Below, piece after piece: positions 1 to 8,829 of a stretch of DNA of 64,000 nt (the stretch's first letter is position 1; each line of letters opens with the position of its first letter). The position numbers were made by a program, and so were the translations under genes. The notes under the pieces are model-generated. The model searched no databases and was not told where the DNA came from. It worked only from the letters and a program-made list of their open reading frames with translations. This DNA is from Paraprevotella xylaniphila YIT 11841 (lineage in GTDB: Bacteria; Bacteroidota; Bacteroidia; Bacteroidales; Bacteroidaceae): positions 209,082 to 273,081 of the forward strand of contig NZ_GL883837.1 in NCBI RefSeq assembly GCF_000205165.1, given 5' to 3'.

Positions 1-1758
1 CAAGACGTTAGCATCCACAGCCATACCCAAAGAGAGCACCATACCGGCAATACCGGACATGGTCAAGGCTGCCTGGAATGAAGTCAAAACGCCTAACGTA
101 AAGAAGAAATTCAGAATCAAAGCCCCATTGGCCACCATGCCCGGGACAAGGCCATACATGCCGCACATGTAAATCATCAACAGGATAAAGGCTATCACAA
201 ATGAAGTGATACCTTGATTGATGGACTCTTGTCCTAACGTAGGACCTACGAATTGTTCTGAAACGATATGTGCAGGAGCCGGCATCTTACCCGTGTTCAG
301 CACGTTGGCAAGGTCACGCGTATCTTCGAGCGTGAAATGTCCCGTAATAGAGGAAACACCACCGGTGATCTCATTCTGCACCGTGGGAGCACTATATACA
401 TACCCATCAAGCACAATGGCGATAGCGCGCTTCACATTTTTCTTGGTCAACGCAGCCCAACGACGGGCACCATCGGAATTCATCGTCATGCTTACGCACG
501 GACGGCCGTTCTGTTCGTAATCATCCTTGGCTTCTGTCACGACATCGCCTTCCAAAGGTGCACGACCATTGCGTTCCGTAATTTTAATCGCATATAATTC
601 GAAAATGTCTCCCATATTACCGCTACCTACAGGCTTCACTCCCCAATAAAGTTTCAGGTCACTGGGCAAGACTTCTTTTGCCACGGCAGAAGTGATATAG
701 CGATTGACGGTAGCCGTATCACGCCAACTGGCATAACCCACTACACATCCCATAGGGCCTTGAGCCAATTGCAGCACAGAAGCCAAAGGATGGTTCTTCA
801 TAGCCTGTTCGTCCACAGCAGCCCCAGCCTTCTCTGCCGGAGTTCCGCTATTTCCCTTCAGAGCCGCAGCCAAATCCTTCACAGGAGCTTTCTTCGTAGA
901 ATCCGTAGCGTCCACTTTTTCAGCCGGTGTCAATTCAGCCATTGCCGTAGTGTCTGCCTTAACCGTATCGTTTTCTGCAATCGCAGCATGCTCTGCCGCC
1001 AAACGTGTATCCAATGTAGCCAGGAATGGGATAATCTCTTCCGTATTATAGGTTTCCCAAAACTCCAGATTTGCACTACCTTGCAACAATTTACGCACAC
1101 GTTCCGGTTCTTTCACACCCGGCATCTCCACCATAATACGCCCCATCTGTCCTTCCAATGTCTGGATATTGGGCTGTACCACACCGAAACGGTCGATACG
1201 CGTACGGAGCACATTATAAGAATTGTCGATGGCAGACTGCACTTCGGCACGTAGCACTTTCTCTACTTCAGAGTCGGAACTCTTGGTCGTTACTTTACCT
1301 TTCAACTGCTGTGTAGCAAACAATTCCGCCAAATTTCCATCCGGCGCCAATGTTTTGTACTCTTTCACAAATAAGGTAATAAAATCACTCTGGCTATTCT
1401 TAGCCCCTTCCGCAGCCTTCGCTACCGCCTTGTTGAATGCCGGATCTTCCTTATGGTCGGCCAAAGCTTTTACCACTTCGGGAACGGACACCTCCAGAAT
1501 GACATTCATACCACCTTTCAGGTCCAAGCCCAGACTAATCTCCATTTCGCGACAGTCTTTCAGCGAATAAGCGCCCAACCACACCGGATTGTTCATCACG
1601 GAATCCAGATAATGTGCGCCGACTTCCTCTCCTTGCGTTTTCGTAATCTCATCCACCTTATTCATTTGGTAAGTAGTTACAAATGAAAAAGATAAATAAA
1701 ACACGCACACAAGGGTCAACAGTAAAGCGAAAACTTTAACAAATCCTTTGTTTTGCAT
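1..1758 (-). CDS. secD: Protein translocase subunit SecD (probably SecDF fusion), 3' truncated by window edge
   Basis: This is the membrane subunit that uses proton-motive force to help SecYEG release exported proteins. Translation from the ATG at 1758 gives 586 residues without a stop up to base 1. It has a membrane helix at about residues 8-26, the SecD signature LGLDLKGGM at 76-84, a periplasmic P1 region, an Ala/Asp/Thr/Lys-rich linker at about 255-320 common in Bacteroidales SecD, and a second membrane region that begins near residue 500 and is cut by the edge. Members in this order are usually SecD-SecF fusions of about 1,000 residues, so the SecF half is expected beyond the window; this cannot be verified here. 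A -7 box (TATATTTG on the minus strand) lies at 1813-1820. Start and identity are secure; fused or split is inferred. Confidence 0.95.
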   Translation of the reverse strand, partial: MQNKGFVKVFALLLTLVCVFYLSFSFVTTYQMNKVDEITKTQGEEVGAHYLDSVMNNPVWLGAYSLKDCREMEISLGLDLKGGMNVILEVSVPEVVKALADHKEDPAFNKAVAKAAEGAKNSQSDFITLFVKEYKTLAPDGNLAELFATQQLKGKVTTKSSDSEVEKVLRAEVQSAIDNSYNVLRTRIDRFGVVQPNIQTLEGQMGRIMVEMPGVKEPERVRKLLQGSANLEFWETYNTEEIIPFLATLDTRLAAEHAAIAENDTVKADTTAMAELTPAEKVDATDSTKKAPVKDLAAALKGNSGTPAEKAGAAVDEQAMKNHPLASVLQLAQGPMGCVVGYASWRDTATVNRYITSAVAKEVLPSDLKLYWGVKPVGSGNMGDIFELYAIKITERNGRAPLEGDVVTEAKDDYEQNGRPCVSMTMNSDGARRWAALTKKNVKRAIAIVLDGYVYSAPTVQNEITGGVSSITGHFTLEDTRDLANVLNTGKMPAPAHIVSEQFVGPTLGQESINQGITSFVIAFILLMIYMCGMYGLVPGMVANGALILNFFFTLGVLTSFQAALTMSGIAGMVLSLGMAVDANVL

Positions 1759-1812
1759 TTTAATTTATTATTATGATGTTATTATTTAATAGCTAATCAG
1801 ACTACAAAGGCG

Positions 1813-1820
1813 CAAATATA
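1813..1820 (-). promoter_or_regulatory. Candidate -7 box upstream of secD
   Basis: Minus-strand TATATTTG matches the Bacteroides -7 consensus TAnnTTTG and sits about 55 bases before the secD ATG. No good TTTG is present 19-21 bases further upstream, only CTTG at a spacing of 23, so the call is tentative. Confidence 0.4.
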
Positions 1821-1867
1821 ACGTTTTTTTCACATTAACGCCGCAAGTTAACAGATTTATTTATGCC

Positions 1868-2956
1868 CTAATTCTCTTTTTTGTGTTTTTTCAAGTAAGT
1901 AATCATCGGATAATGGTCGGACCACGGAGCCGTCTTGTCCACATGCGTCTCGTATGTCTGCCAATAGTCGGAAACGAAGATATGATCGATACGAAAATAG
2001 AACCCTTTCTGATTATAAGACAAGCCTAGCCCGTTACCCGATTGACGGAATGCACTTTTCAGCCGGGAAGACAGGCGATGGCAAGAATAAGATATGGGAG
2101 AGTCATTCAAATCACCGCAGACAATCACAGCCTTCCTCCCTGATTTTTCGACATAGTTCAAAACCGAATCGACCTGCGGTCCGCGCAAACGACTCGCCCC
2201 GGCCATCTTCCGAACCAGTTCTCTGGAGTTACTTTCCGCATGCCCACTCTCCGGATCTTTAATGATTTCCTTATATTTCATCTTATCCTCTGGTGTCAGC
2301 TTATAAGACTCCAAATGGTTATTCACCAACAATACAGTATCCTGACCGTATAATAATTCTACGGCAAGACTGCCATTGGTCGTACTTTCATAGGCTATCC
2401 GATGTACGGACAATACAGGCAAACGACTATAGACGAATTGAGGCTCAGCCTTTCCATCATGCAGACGACGAATATGATAACCAGCCTTTGCCATGATGCT
2501 ATCCACATACTCAGATTTAAGATTCTTAGGCGCCACCCCTTCCTGAAGACAAATAATGTCGGCCTCAGAAGCCACAAGATAATCCAAAATCGGGTACCGT
2601 CCTTCCGCATCCTTCTCTCCCCGGGCAAGGAACTCTGTATTATAAGTAAGCAATTTAAGCGCGTCTTCCGGACGCTTCTCAGGCCAATTCACCGGACAAT
2701 AGTCATATATATAGGAAACAGACAGCAACATTCCGACAAAAGGCAACCAAACGTAACGAATGGAAAAAACCAGCCAAAAAAAGATAAAAGCGATATTAAG
2801 CAACAACAGCAGGGGAAATCCCAACCCGAATAGGGCTACATGGGAATGAACCGCCGGATTCAATCCGGAACTCAGTCCGCAGGCCCACAACATGAAAGCC
2901 GCCATTATGTTTGCACCGATTGACAGCTGTATCAATATACGTTTCAATGTATTCAT
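1868..2956 (-). CDS. Endonuclease/exonuclease/phosphatase family membrane protein
   Basis: A 362-residue protein with two or three hydrophobic helices in the first ~85 residues followed by a metal-dependent EEP fold. Visible EEP motifs, in order, are YNTEFL (metal-binding Asn), ICLQEG (catalytic Glu), NNHLES, CGDLNDSP (Asp/Asn), and a C-terminal RIDHIF...SDHYP block with the catalytic Asp-His pair. The family includes nucleases, sphingomyelinase-like and inositol phosphatase-like enzymes; the substrate cannot be told from sequence, but the membrane anchor places the domain at the envelope. The ATG at 2956 lies two bases after the TGA of the upstream rhomboid gene, implying one transcript; a TTG at 2962 is in frame but less likely. 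Confidence 0.85.
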   Translation of the reverse strand: MNTLKRILIQLSIGANIMAAFMLWACGLSSGLNPAVHSHVALFGLGFPLLLLLNIAFIFFWLVFSIRYVWLPFVGMLLSVSYIYDYCPVNWPEKRPEDALKLLTYNTEFLARGEKDAEGRYPILDYLVASEADIICLQEGVAPKNLKSEYVDSIMAKAGYHIRRLHDGKAEPQFVYSRLPVLSVHRIAYESTTNGSLAVELLYGQDTVLLVNNHLESYKLTPEDKMKYKEIIKDPESGHAESNSRELVRKMAGASRLRGPQVDSVLNYVEKSGRKAVIVCGDLNDSPISYSCHRLSSRLKSAFRQSGNGLGLSYNQKGFYFRIDHIFVSDYWQTYETHVDKTAPWSDHYPMITYLKKHKKEN

Positions 2957-2958
2957 CT

Positions 2959-3879
2959 TCAACGCTGACTGGCATCAAACAACTTACGTTTTTCTTCCTC
3001 TGTCAAACTTGTGTATCCGGATTTACGTACCTTCTCTAAAATATGGTCTATCTCTTCCGCCTCTGCCTTTTTACGGGCGTTATACTCATAATCATCCTTT
3101 CGCGCCCCCATAGAGACATTCATTTTAGGCTTCCGATAAGAAGAAAACCGGCCCCGTCCTCCAACAAACCATTTCTTTAGACGTTCCGTAGTAGACGAGC
3201 GATTGCCATAGTATCCTCCACCGCTGTTTCTACGCCAATACAAGATGAGCAGCAACCCGAATATCATTCCTCCGAGATGTGCGAAATGAGCGACTCCGTC
3301 ACCGGAGTTCCCCAAAGCGGAAAGCAACTCTATGGCGGCATAACCAATCACAAAAAACTTGGCCTTAATAGGTACGGGAAGCGGAAAAATAAACAGGCGT
3401 TCATTAGGAAACGACATGCCGAACGCCAACAAAATTCCATAGACTGCACCAGAGGCTCCGATAGTGGTCCAACGATTCAAATAGTCGCCCATGGAAATCA
3501 CGGTATAACCGATATTAACCGTATCGTACGCTCCCAAGCCTTGCCACAGATATTGTACATATTGCACTCCTTCCTGAACCAAACCGGCACCCAAGCCGCA
3601 CACGACATAATAAAGCAGGAAGCGGCGACTGCCCCAATAAGACTCCATCACCCGACCGAACATCCACACGGCGAACATATTAAAAAGGATATGCGTGACA
3701 CCACCGTGCATGAACATATACGTAAAGAACTGGTAGAAGCTGAAATCAGGAGCTAAAAAGAAGTGTAGTCCTAGCAAATTATCCAAATCCACACCATAGC
3801 GCACTGCTACCAATTTAGCCAAAAAGAACAAAAGATTGATTATAATCAGATTCTTCGTTACGGGAGGCATATTCATCAT
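2959..3879 (-). CDS. Rhomboid family intramembrane serine protease
   Basis: A 306-residue polytopic membrane protease that cleaves substrates inside the bilayer. The conserved Asn/His helix is seen as HGGVTHILFNMF, the nucleophile as GASGAVYG, and the catalytic His as HFAHLGG; about six membrane helices are visible. After residue ~230 a basic cytosolic tail ends in a helix pair (EEIDHILEKV...SLTEEEKRKLFDAS) that is common on Bacteroidetes rhomboids. Start options are GTG at 3885 and ATG at 3879; I chose the ATG. It is the first gene of a pair with the EEP protein. Physiological substrate unknown. Confidence 0.92.
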   Translation of the reverse strand: MMNMPPVTKNLIIINLLFFLAKLVAVRYGVDLDNLLGLHFFLAPDFSFYQFFTYMFMHGGVTHILFNMFAVWMFGRVMESYWGSRRFLLYYVVCGLGAGLVQEGVQYVQYLWQGLGAYDTVNIGYTVISMGDYLNRWTTIGASGAVYGILLAFGMSFPNERLFIFPLPVPIKAKFFVIGYAAIELLSALGNSGDGVAHFAHLGGMIFGLLLILYWRRNSGGGYYGNRSSTTERLKKWFVGGRGRFSSYRKPKMNVSMGARKDDYEYNARKKAEAEEIDHILEKVRKSGYTSLTEEEKRKLFDASQR

Positions 3880-4003
3880 ATTCACACTCTATTTTCATTA
3901 TTCATTGAGACCGCAAAAATACTAATTTTATTCCATTTCATTTAAAATAATCCCTTCAAGCTTGTGCTTTTTCATAAAAAGAAATATTTTTTCAATGAAA
4001 AAG

Positions 4004-4034
4004 TTTGTTTTAACGGCTAATTTACATACATTTG
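4004..4034 (+). promoter_or_regulatory. Promoter of HU gene
   Basis: TTTG at 4004-4007 and TACATTTG at 4027-4034 with 19 bases between them fit the Bacteroides -33/-7 consensus exactly. Transcription would begin near 4041, leaving a leader of about 45 bases before the ATG at 4087. Confidence 0.8.
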
Positions 4035-4086
4035 CATGATAGGATACAAAATAAGCGAATTATTATCTACTAAATTATTTCATCAA

Positions 4087-4359
4087 ATGAACAAAACAGA
4101 ACTTATCAACGCCATTGCAGAGAACGCAGGCTTGAACAAGACAGATGCCAAGAAAGCTTTAGACGCAACAATCAGTGCTATCTCTGAAGCATTAAAGAAG
4201 GGTGACAAAATTGCACTTGTAGGTTTCGGAACATTCTCCGTAAGTGAAAGACCGGCCCGCACGGGTATTAACCCCAGAACGAAAGAGCAAATCACCATTG
4301 CAGCCAAGAAAATAGCTAAATTCAAAGCTGGTGCGGAATTAGCTGACGCACTCCAGTAA
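4087..4359 (+). CDS. HU family DNA-binding protein
   Basis: A 90-residue nucleoid protein that binds and bends DNA as a dimer. The helical dimerisation half (MNKTELINAIAENAGL start) is followed by the HU signature GFGTFSVSERPARTGINPRT, whose Arg/Pro arm enters the minor groove. Length is that of canonical HU. The ATG at 4087 is preferred to the ATG at 4036, because the latter lies upstream of the predicted transcription start and adds 17 residues not found in HU proteins. It is monocistronic, with its own promoter and a strong downstream terminator. Confidence 0.95.
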   Translation: MNKTELINAIAENAGLNKTDAKKALDATISAISEALKKGDKIALVGFGTFSVSERPARTGINPRTKEQITIAAKKIAKFKAGAELADALQ

Positions 4360-4382
4360 CCAGAATAAATCTATTCTGCGGA

Positions 4383-4418
4383 AAAAAGGGAGAAGCAAAC
4401 GTTTGCTTCTCCCTTTTT
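4383..4418 (+). terminator. Rho-independent terminator after HU (36-bp perfect palindrome)
   Basis: Bases 4383-4418 form a perfect inverted repeat centred at 4400/4401 (arm GGGAGAAGCAAAC with flanking A/T runs), ending in a T-tract. The symmetry makes it potentially bidirectional. Its right arm also contains the -33 element of the argS promoter. Confidence 0.85.
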
Positions 4419-4432
4419 ATTATGTATCTTTG
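4402..4432 (+). promoter_or_regulatory. Promoter of argS, overlapping the HU terminator
   Basis: TTTG at 4402-4405 and TATCTTTG at 4425-4432 are separated by 19 bases, an exact fit to the Bacteroides consensus. The -33 element lies inside the terminator palindrome. The argS ATG follows at 4463. Confidence 0.75.
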
Positions 4433-4462
4433 CAGCCTGAATAATAAGGTAAAAACAAGGTT

Positions 4463-6262
4463 ATGGAGATAGAAAATAAAATCGTATCAGCCGTAGTTCT
4501 CGGCATCAAGACTTTATACGGACAGGACATAGCTCCCGAAACAGTGCAACTCCAAAAGACAAAAAAAGAATTTGCAGGGCACCTGACATTAGTCGTTTTC
4601 CCCTTTTTGAAAATATCTCGTAAAAAACCGGAAGACACAGCCCAGGAGCTTGGCCATTTCTTGAAAACGGAAATCCCTTCCGTCGTAGCCGATTTCAATG
4701 CCGTCAAAGGCTTTCTGAACCTTGTAATTGCTCCGGCCAGTTGGATTGGTCTGCTCACCGATATCCATCAAGATGCACAGTTCGGCCTGACCGAAGCGAC
4801 CGACCATTCACCGTTGGTCATGATAGAATACTCTTCACCCAACACCAACAAGCCTTTGCATTTGGGACACGTCCGCAATAACCTGTTAGGATGCGCTTTG
4901 GCCAACATCATGGCAGCCAATGGTAACCGCGTGGTGAAGACCAATATCGTAAACGACCGCGGCATACATATCTGTAAAAGCATGTTGGCCTGGCTGAAAT
5001 ACGGAAACGGTGCCACTCCGGAAAGTACCGGCATCAAAGGCGACCACCTCATTGGTGACTACTATGTGGCTTTTGATAAACACTACAAAGAACAAATCAA
5101 GGAACTTATGGAAGGGGGCATGAGCGAGGAAGAAGCCAAAAATGAAGCCCCGCTCATCAAGGAAGCCCGTGAAATGTTGGTAAAATGGGAAAACAACGAC
5201 CCGGAAACCCGTGCCCTTTGGCGTAAAATGAACGAATGGGTCTATGCCGGTTTCGATGTCACCTATAAAGCCCTTGGCGTAAGCTTCGACAAGATATATT
5301 ATGAATCGGAGACTTACCTCGAAGGTAAAGAGAAAGTTTTGGAAGGGCTTGACAAAGGACTGTTTTTCCGCAAAGAAGACGGTTCCGTATGGGCAGACCT
5401 GACTCCGGAAGGATTGGACGAGAAACTTCTGCTCCGTTCCGACGGTACTTCCGTCTACATGACACAAGATATCGGTACAGCCAAACTGCGGTTCCGCGAC
5501 TACCCCATAGACAAAATGATTTACGTGGTAGGTAACGAACAAAACTACCACTTCCAAGTGCTTTCCATTTTATTGGACAAACTCGGTTTCGAATGGGGAA
5601 AAGACCTTGTACATTTCTCATACGGCATGGTGGAACTGCCTAACGGCAAGATGAAAAGCCGCGAAGGTACGGTCGTGGATGCAGATGACCTGGTGGCAGA
5701 GATGATAGGCAGCGCACGCAAGATGTCGGAAGACAAAATCAACAAGCTTACGGATTTGAGCGAGGACGAAGCCAATGAGATTGCACGGATTGTCGGTTTG
5801 GGAGCCTTGAAATACTTTATATTAAAGGTAGACGCACGAAAGAACATGTTGTTCAATCCGGCTGAAAGCATCGATTTCAACGGAAATACCGGACCATTCA
5901 TCCAATATACGTACGCACGTATCCGTTCCATCCTGCGCAAAGCTTCCGAATCAGGCATCTCCATCCCTGAAACGTTGTCAGCCCAAACGGACTTGAGCGA
6001 AAAAGAAATCAGCTTGATTCAAATGTTGGCCGACTTCCCGAACGTAGTAAAACAAGCAGGTTCCGACTATAATCCAAGCTGCATTGCCAACTATTGCTAC
6101 GACTTGGTGAAAGAATACAACCAATTCTATCACGATTTCAGCATCTTGCATGAAGAGGACGAAAACAAGAAAACGTTCCGTCTGGTACTGTCTGCCGAAA
6201 TCAGCAGAATCATACGTACGGGCATGGGCTTGTTGGGCATAGAAGTGCCTGAACGCATGTAA
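4463..6262 (+). CDS. argS: Arginyl-tRNA synthetase
   Basis: This cytoplasmic class Ia enzyme of 599 residues charges tRNA-Arg. The N-terminal Add-1 domain is followed by the catalytic Rossmann core with the HIGH motif as HLGH (residues 133-136, in SSPNTNKPLHLGH). The KMSKS loop has the degenerate form GKMKSREG normal for ArgRS. A C-terminal helical DALR anticodon-binding domain ends in LLGIEVPERM, as in many bacterial ArgRS. Length is typical. The start is supported by the promoter 30 bases upstream. It is likely co-transcribed with the RNase H gene 16 bases downstream. Confidence 0.97.
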   Translation: MEIENKIVSAVVLGIKTLYGQDIAPETVQLQKTKKEFAGHLTLVVFPFLKISRKKPEDTAQELGHFLKTEIPSVVADFNAVKGFLNLVIAPASWIGLLTDIHQDAQFGLTEATDHSPLVMIEYSSPNTNKPLHLGHVRNNLLGCALANIMAANGNRVVKTNIVNDRGIHICKSMLAWLKYGNGATPESTGIKGDHLIGDYYVAFDKHYKEQIKELMEGGMSEEEAKNEAPLIKEAREMLVKWENNDPETRALWRKMNEWVYAGFDVTYKALGVSFDKIYYESETYLEGKEKVLEGLDKGLFFRKEDGSVWADLTPEGLDEKLLLRSDGTSVYMTQDIGTAKLRFRDYPIDKMIYVVGNEQNYHFQVLSILLDKLGFEWGKDLVHFSYGMVELPNGKMKSREGTVVDADDLVAEMIGSARKMSEDKINKLTDLSEDEANEIARIVGLGALKYFILKVDARKNMLFNPAESIDFNGNTGPFIQYTYARIRSILRKASESGISIPETLSAQTDLSEKEISLIQMLADFPNVVKQAGSDYNPSCIANYCYDLVKEYNQFYHDFSILHEEDENKKTFRLVLSAEISRIIRTGMGLLGIEVPERM

Positions 6263-6278
6263 AAAAACTCCTCTTGCG

Positions 6279-6947
6279 ATGGGGAAAAAGAAATTCTATG
6301 TAGTTTGGCATGGAGTCAGTCCGGGCATTTACACGTCCTGGACTGACTGCAAACTGCAAATCAATGGCTTCGAAGGAGCCATTTATAAATCTTTCGACAC
6401 CCAAGAGGAAGCCGAAAGAGCTTATAACACCTCTCCTTATCTTTATATCCAGAAAAAAAAGACTACCGCTCCGGTAGTTTCCGGAAACAAACCAACAGAC
6501 GTGCCGTCTTATCGGCACGACACCGTATTACCCCTTCCACCCGAAGTCCCGGCAGAAGCCTTGGCTGTCGATGCAGCATGCAGTGGTAATCCTGGCCCAA
6601 TGGAATACCGAGGCGTTTATCTCCGTACAGGCGAAACCGTCTTCCATTTCGGACCGGTGTACGGCACTAACAATATCGGTGAATTTCTGGCCATTGTACA
6701 TGCCTTGGCTCTGATGGAACAGAAAAGTATCCGGATGCCGGTTTTCTCAGACAGCCGGAACGCCATTGGTTGGGTCAAGCAAAAGCGTTGCAAGACCAAA
6801 TTGGAACGCACCCCCCGTACAGAAGCACTCTATCAGATGATAGAACGGGCTGAGATCTGGCTCAGAACCCACAAAACAGACATTCCCATCCTGAAATGGG
6901 AAACGGAACGATGGGGTGAAGTCCCGGCCGATTTCGGCAGAAAATAA
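6279..6947 (+). CDS. rnhA: Ribonuclease H with viroplasmin-like N-terminal domain
   Basis: A 222-residue type 1 RNase H that cuts the RNA strand of RNA-DNA hybrids. Residues 4-50 form a viroplasmin/caulimovirus-type hybrid-binding domain (KKFYVVWHG...YKSFDTQEEAERAY). The catalytic domain begins at about residue 95 and carries all four acidic residues: D98 (AVDAACSGNPGP), E135 (NNIGEFLAI), D158 (SDSRNAIGWV) and D218 (PADFGRK). The gene lies between argS and the sulfatase-family gene with short gaps, suggesting one operon. Gene symbol is by family. Confidence 0.92.
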   Translation: MGKKKFYVVWHGVSPGIYTSWTDCKLQINGFEGAIYKSFDTQEEAERAYNTSPYLYIQKKKTTAPVVSGNKPTDVPSYRHDTVLPLPPEVPAEALAVDAACSGNPGPMEYRGVYLRTGETVFHFGPVYGTNNIGEFLAIVHALALMEQKSIRMPVFSDSRNAIGWVKQKRCKTKLERTPRTEALYQMIERAEIWLRTHKTDIPILKWETERWGEVPADFGRK

Positions 6948-6979
6948 TCATCTCCACCTATGTCTCCTAAAAAAGAAAA

Positions 6980-8800
6980 ATGATGAAACAACGTATTTCT
7001 TACCTTATTAAATTGTTTTTAGCCTTCCTGCTGTTCTTTGTGTTGCAGAAAATCGTGTTCGTCTATTTGAACGCCCCCTTGCCGGTTGGCGACCTGTTCC
7101 AAGTCATCGTCCACGGGTTGGGCCTGGACGCTTCTACAACGGGATACTTGCTCATCTTCCCATTCCTCGTCGTATGGCTCAGCATTTGGATGCGTCGCAT
7201 GAAGGCCAAAGTCGTATTACGCCCTTATTTCATCCTTATCGCCATTCTGCTCTCGCTGATTTGCGTGGCAGACACATCACTCTACACATTCTGGAAATTC
7301 AAGCTCGACGCCACGATCTTCAATTACATGGACGCTCCCAAACAGGCTATGGCCAGTGTCTCCACCGGCTATGTCGTCATGCGCCTGTTTTGGATCACGG
7401 TCTTCTCCGTTCTCTTGTCATGGACTTGCATCCGCCTTACGCCCAAAACATTTCCTGTTTTGCCCATTAACCTGAAAATGCTGCTTCACAATTTCACATA
7501 CGTACTATTAGGCGGCCTTATCTTTTTGGCCATACGGGGAGGGGTAGGACGCTCTACCATGAACATCGGCAACGCTTATTTCAGTGAAAACACCTACATG
7601 AACCATGCCGCCGTAAACCCGGCTTTCAGCCTGATGTACTCTTGGAACAAATCCGAAAACTTCGCCGGGAAATACAATTATTTAGACGAACATAAACGGG
7701 CTGCCTGCTATGCACCGCTTTATCCGGCCTCGACAGAGGACTGCACCCGGCAACTGCTACGCGCCACACGCCCCAACATACTCATCATCATCCTTGAAGG
7801 ATTCGGAGGAGAATATATAGAAGAACTGGGTGGAGCTAAAAACGTGTCACCGAATATGAGCCGGCTCATTCGTGAGGGCATCTTCTTCGACAACGTATAT
7901 GCCAACAGTTTCCGCACCGACCGCGGACTGGTCAGCACGTTAAGCGGACATATCAGCTACCCCACCACCTCCATCATGAAACTCCCGGCCAAGTCACGCC
8001 TTTTACCCGGTATAGCCCGTACGTTGCAACAGGCAGGATACCAAACGGATTTCCTCTACGGCGGCGACATCAACTTTACCAACATGAGAAGTTATTTCAC
8101 GACTACGGGCTACCAACACCTGACCAGTGACACGGACTTCAGCCTACAGGAACGCACTTCAAGTTCCTGGGGCGCGCATGACGAATACACATTCGACCGG
8201 CTGTATGAAATGCTCGAATCCCGACCGGCCGACCGACTGTGGCATACCGGATTCTTGACTCTCAGCAGCCACGAACCGTTCGAAGTCCCCTACGACCGGT
8301 TAAAAGACAAACGGCAAAACTCTTTTGCCTATACCGATCATTGCTTGGGTGAATTCATCGACCGTCTGAAACAACTCCCGGTATGGAACAACCTGTTGGT
8401 CATCTGCCTGCCCGACCACGGCAGCTCACCCACTTTCAATGTCACGTCGCCCACCTTCTACCATATCCCCATGCTATGGTTAGGCGGAGCCATAAAAGCA
8501 CCGGCCGTCATCCACACTTTAATGAACCAAAGCGACATGCCCGCCACATTGCTCGGACAACTTGGTTTGCCACATCAAGATTTCAAATACAGCCGCAATA
8601 TCTTTTCGAACTCCTACACCTATCCCTTCGCTTACTCCACGTTCAGCGACGGATTCATGTTCAAGGACAGTACCGGTGTGACCATTTTCGACAATGCGGC
8701 CCGAAAAACGGTCTACAACGAACCTGCTCCCGATGGCGCACGTGAAGAAAAAGGTATGGCTATCCTGCAAACCTCATACGACCAATTAGGGGAAAACTGA
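6980..8800 (+). CDS. LTA synthase family membrane sulfatase/phosphoglycerol transferase
   Basis: A 606-residue protein with about five membrane helices in residues 8-190 and an extracytoplasmic alkaline-phosphatase/sulfatase fold from about 265. Metal and nucleophile motifs are ILEGFGGEY (Glu 273), FRTDRGLVSTLSG (probable nucleophile Thr 313), SSHEPF and LPDHGSS. Gram-positive relatives polymerise glycerophosphate; Gram-negative ones such as OpgB-type enzymes decorate glycans or lipids with phosphoglycerol or phosphoethanolamine. Because the organism is Gram-negative, true lipoteichoic acid synthesis is unlikely; a role in envelope glycan or lipid modification is inferred. ATGs at 6980 and 6983 are equivalent starts. 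Confidence 0.88.
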   Translation: MMKQRISYLIKLFLAFLLFFVLQKIVFVYLNAPLPVGDLFQVIVHGLGLDASTTGYLLIFPFLVVWLSIWMRRMKAKVVLRPYFILIAILLSLICVADTSLYTFWKFKLDATIFNYMDAPKQAMASVSTGYVVMRLFWITVFSVLLSWTCIRLTPKTFPVLPINLKMLLHNFTYVLLGGLIFLAIRGGVGRSTMNIGNAYFSENTYMNHAAVNPAFSLMYSWNKSENFAGKYNYLDEHKRAACYAPLYPASTEDCTRQLLRATRPNILIIILEGFGGEYIEELGGAKNVSPNMSRLIREGIFFDNVYANSFRTDRGLVSTLSGHISYPTTSIMKLPAKSRLLPGIARTLQQAGYQTDFLYGGDINFTNMRSYFTTTGYQHLTSDTDFSLQERTSSSWGAHDEYTFDRLYEMLESRPADRLWHTGFLTLSSHEPFEVPYDRLKDKRQNSFAYTDHCLGEFIDRLKQLPVWNNLLVICLPDHGSSPTFNVTSPTFYHIPMLWLGGAIKAPAVIHTLMNQSDMPATLLGQLGLPHQDFKYSRNIFSNSYTYPFAYSTFSDGFMFKDSTGVTIFDNAARKTVYNEPAPDGAREEKGMAILQTSYDQLGEN

Positions 8801-8812
8801 CATGTTTTCCCC
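8789..8812. terminator. Hairpin between convergent genes
   Basis: GGGGAAAAC at 8789-8797 pairs with GTTTTCCCC at 8804-8812 across a 6-base loop. It overlaps the sulfatase-family stop codon and lies before the end of the convergent phosphate transporter gene. T-tracts are weak on both sides, so termination is plausible but not certain. Confidence 0.45.
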
Positions 8813-8829
8813 AATTAGCAATCCCGCAT

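Noticed and set aside
4886-5557. 223-residue minus-strand frame inside argS
   Set aside because: Antisense shadow of the synthetase catalytic core; Phe/Val-rich composition without family features.
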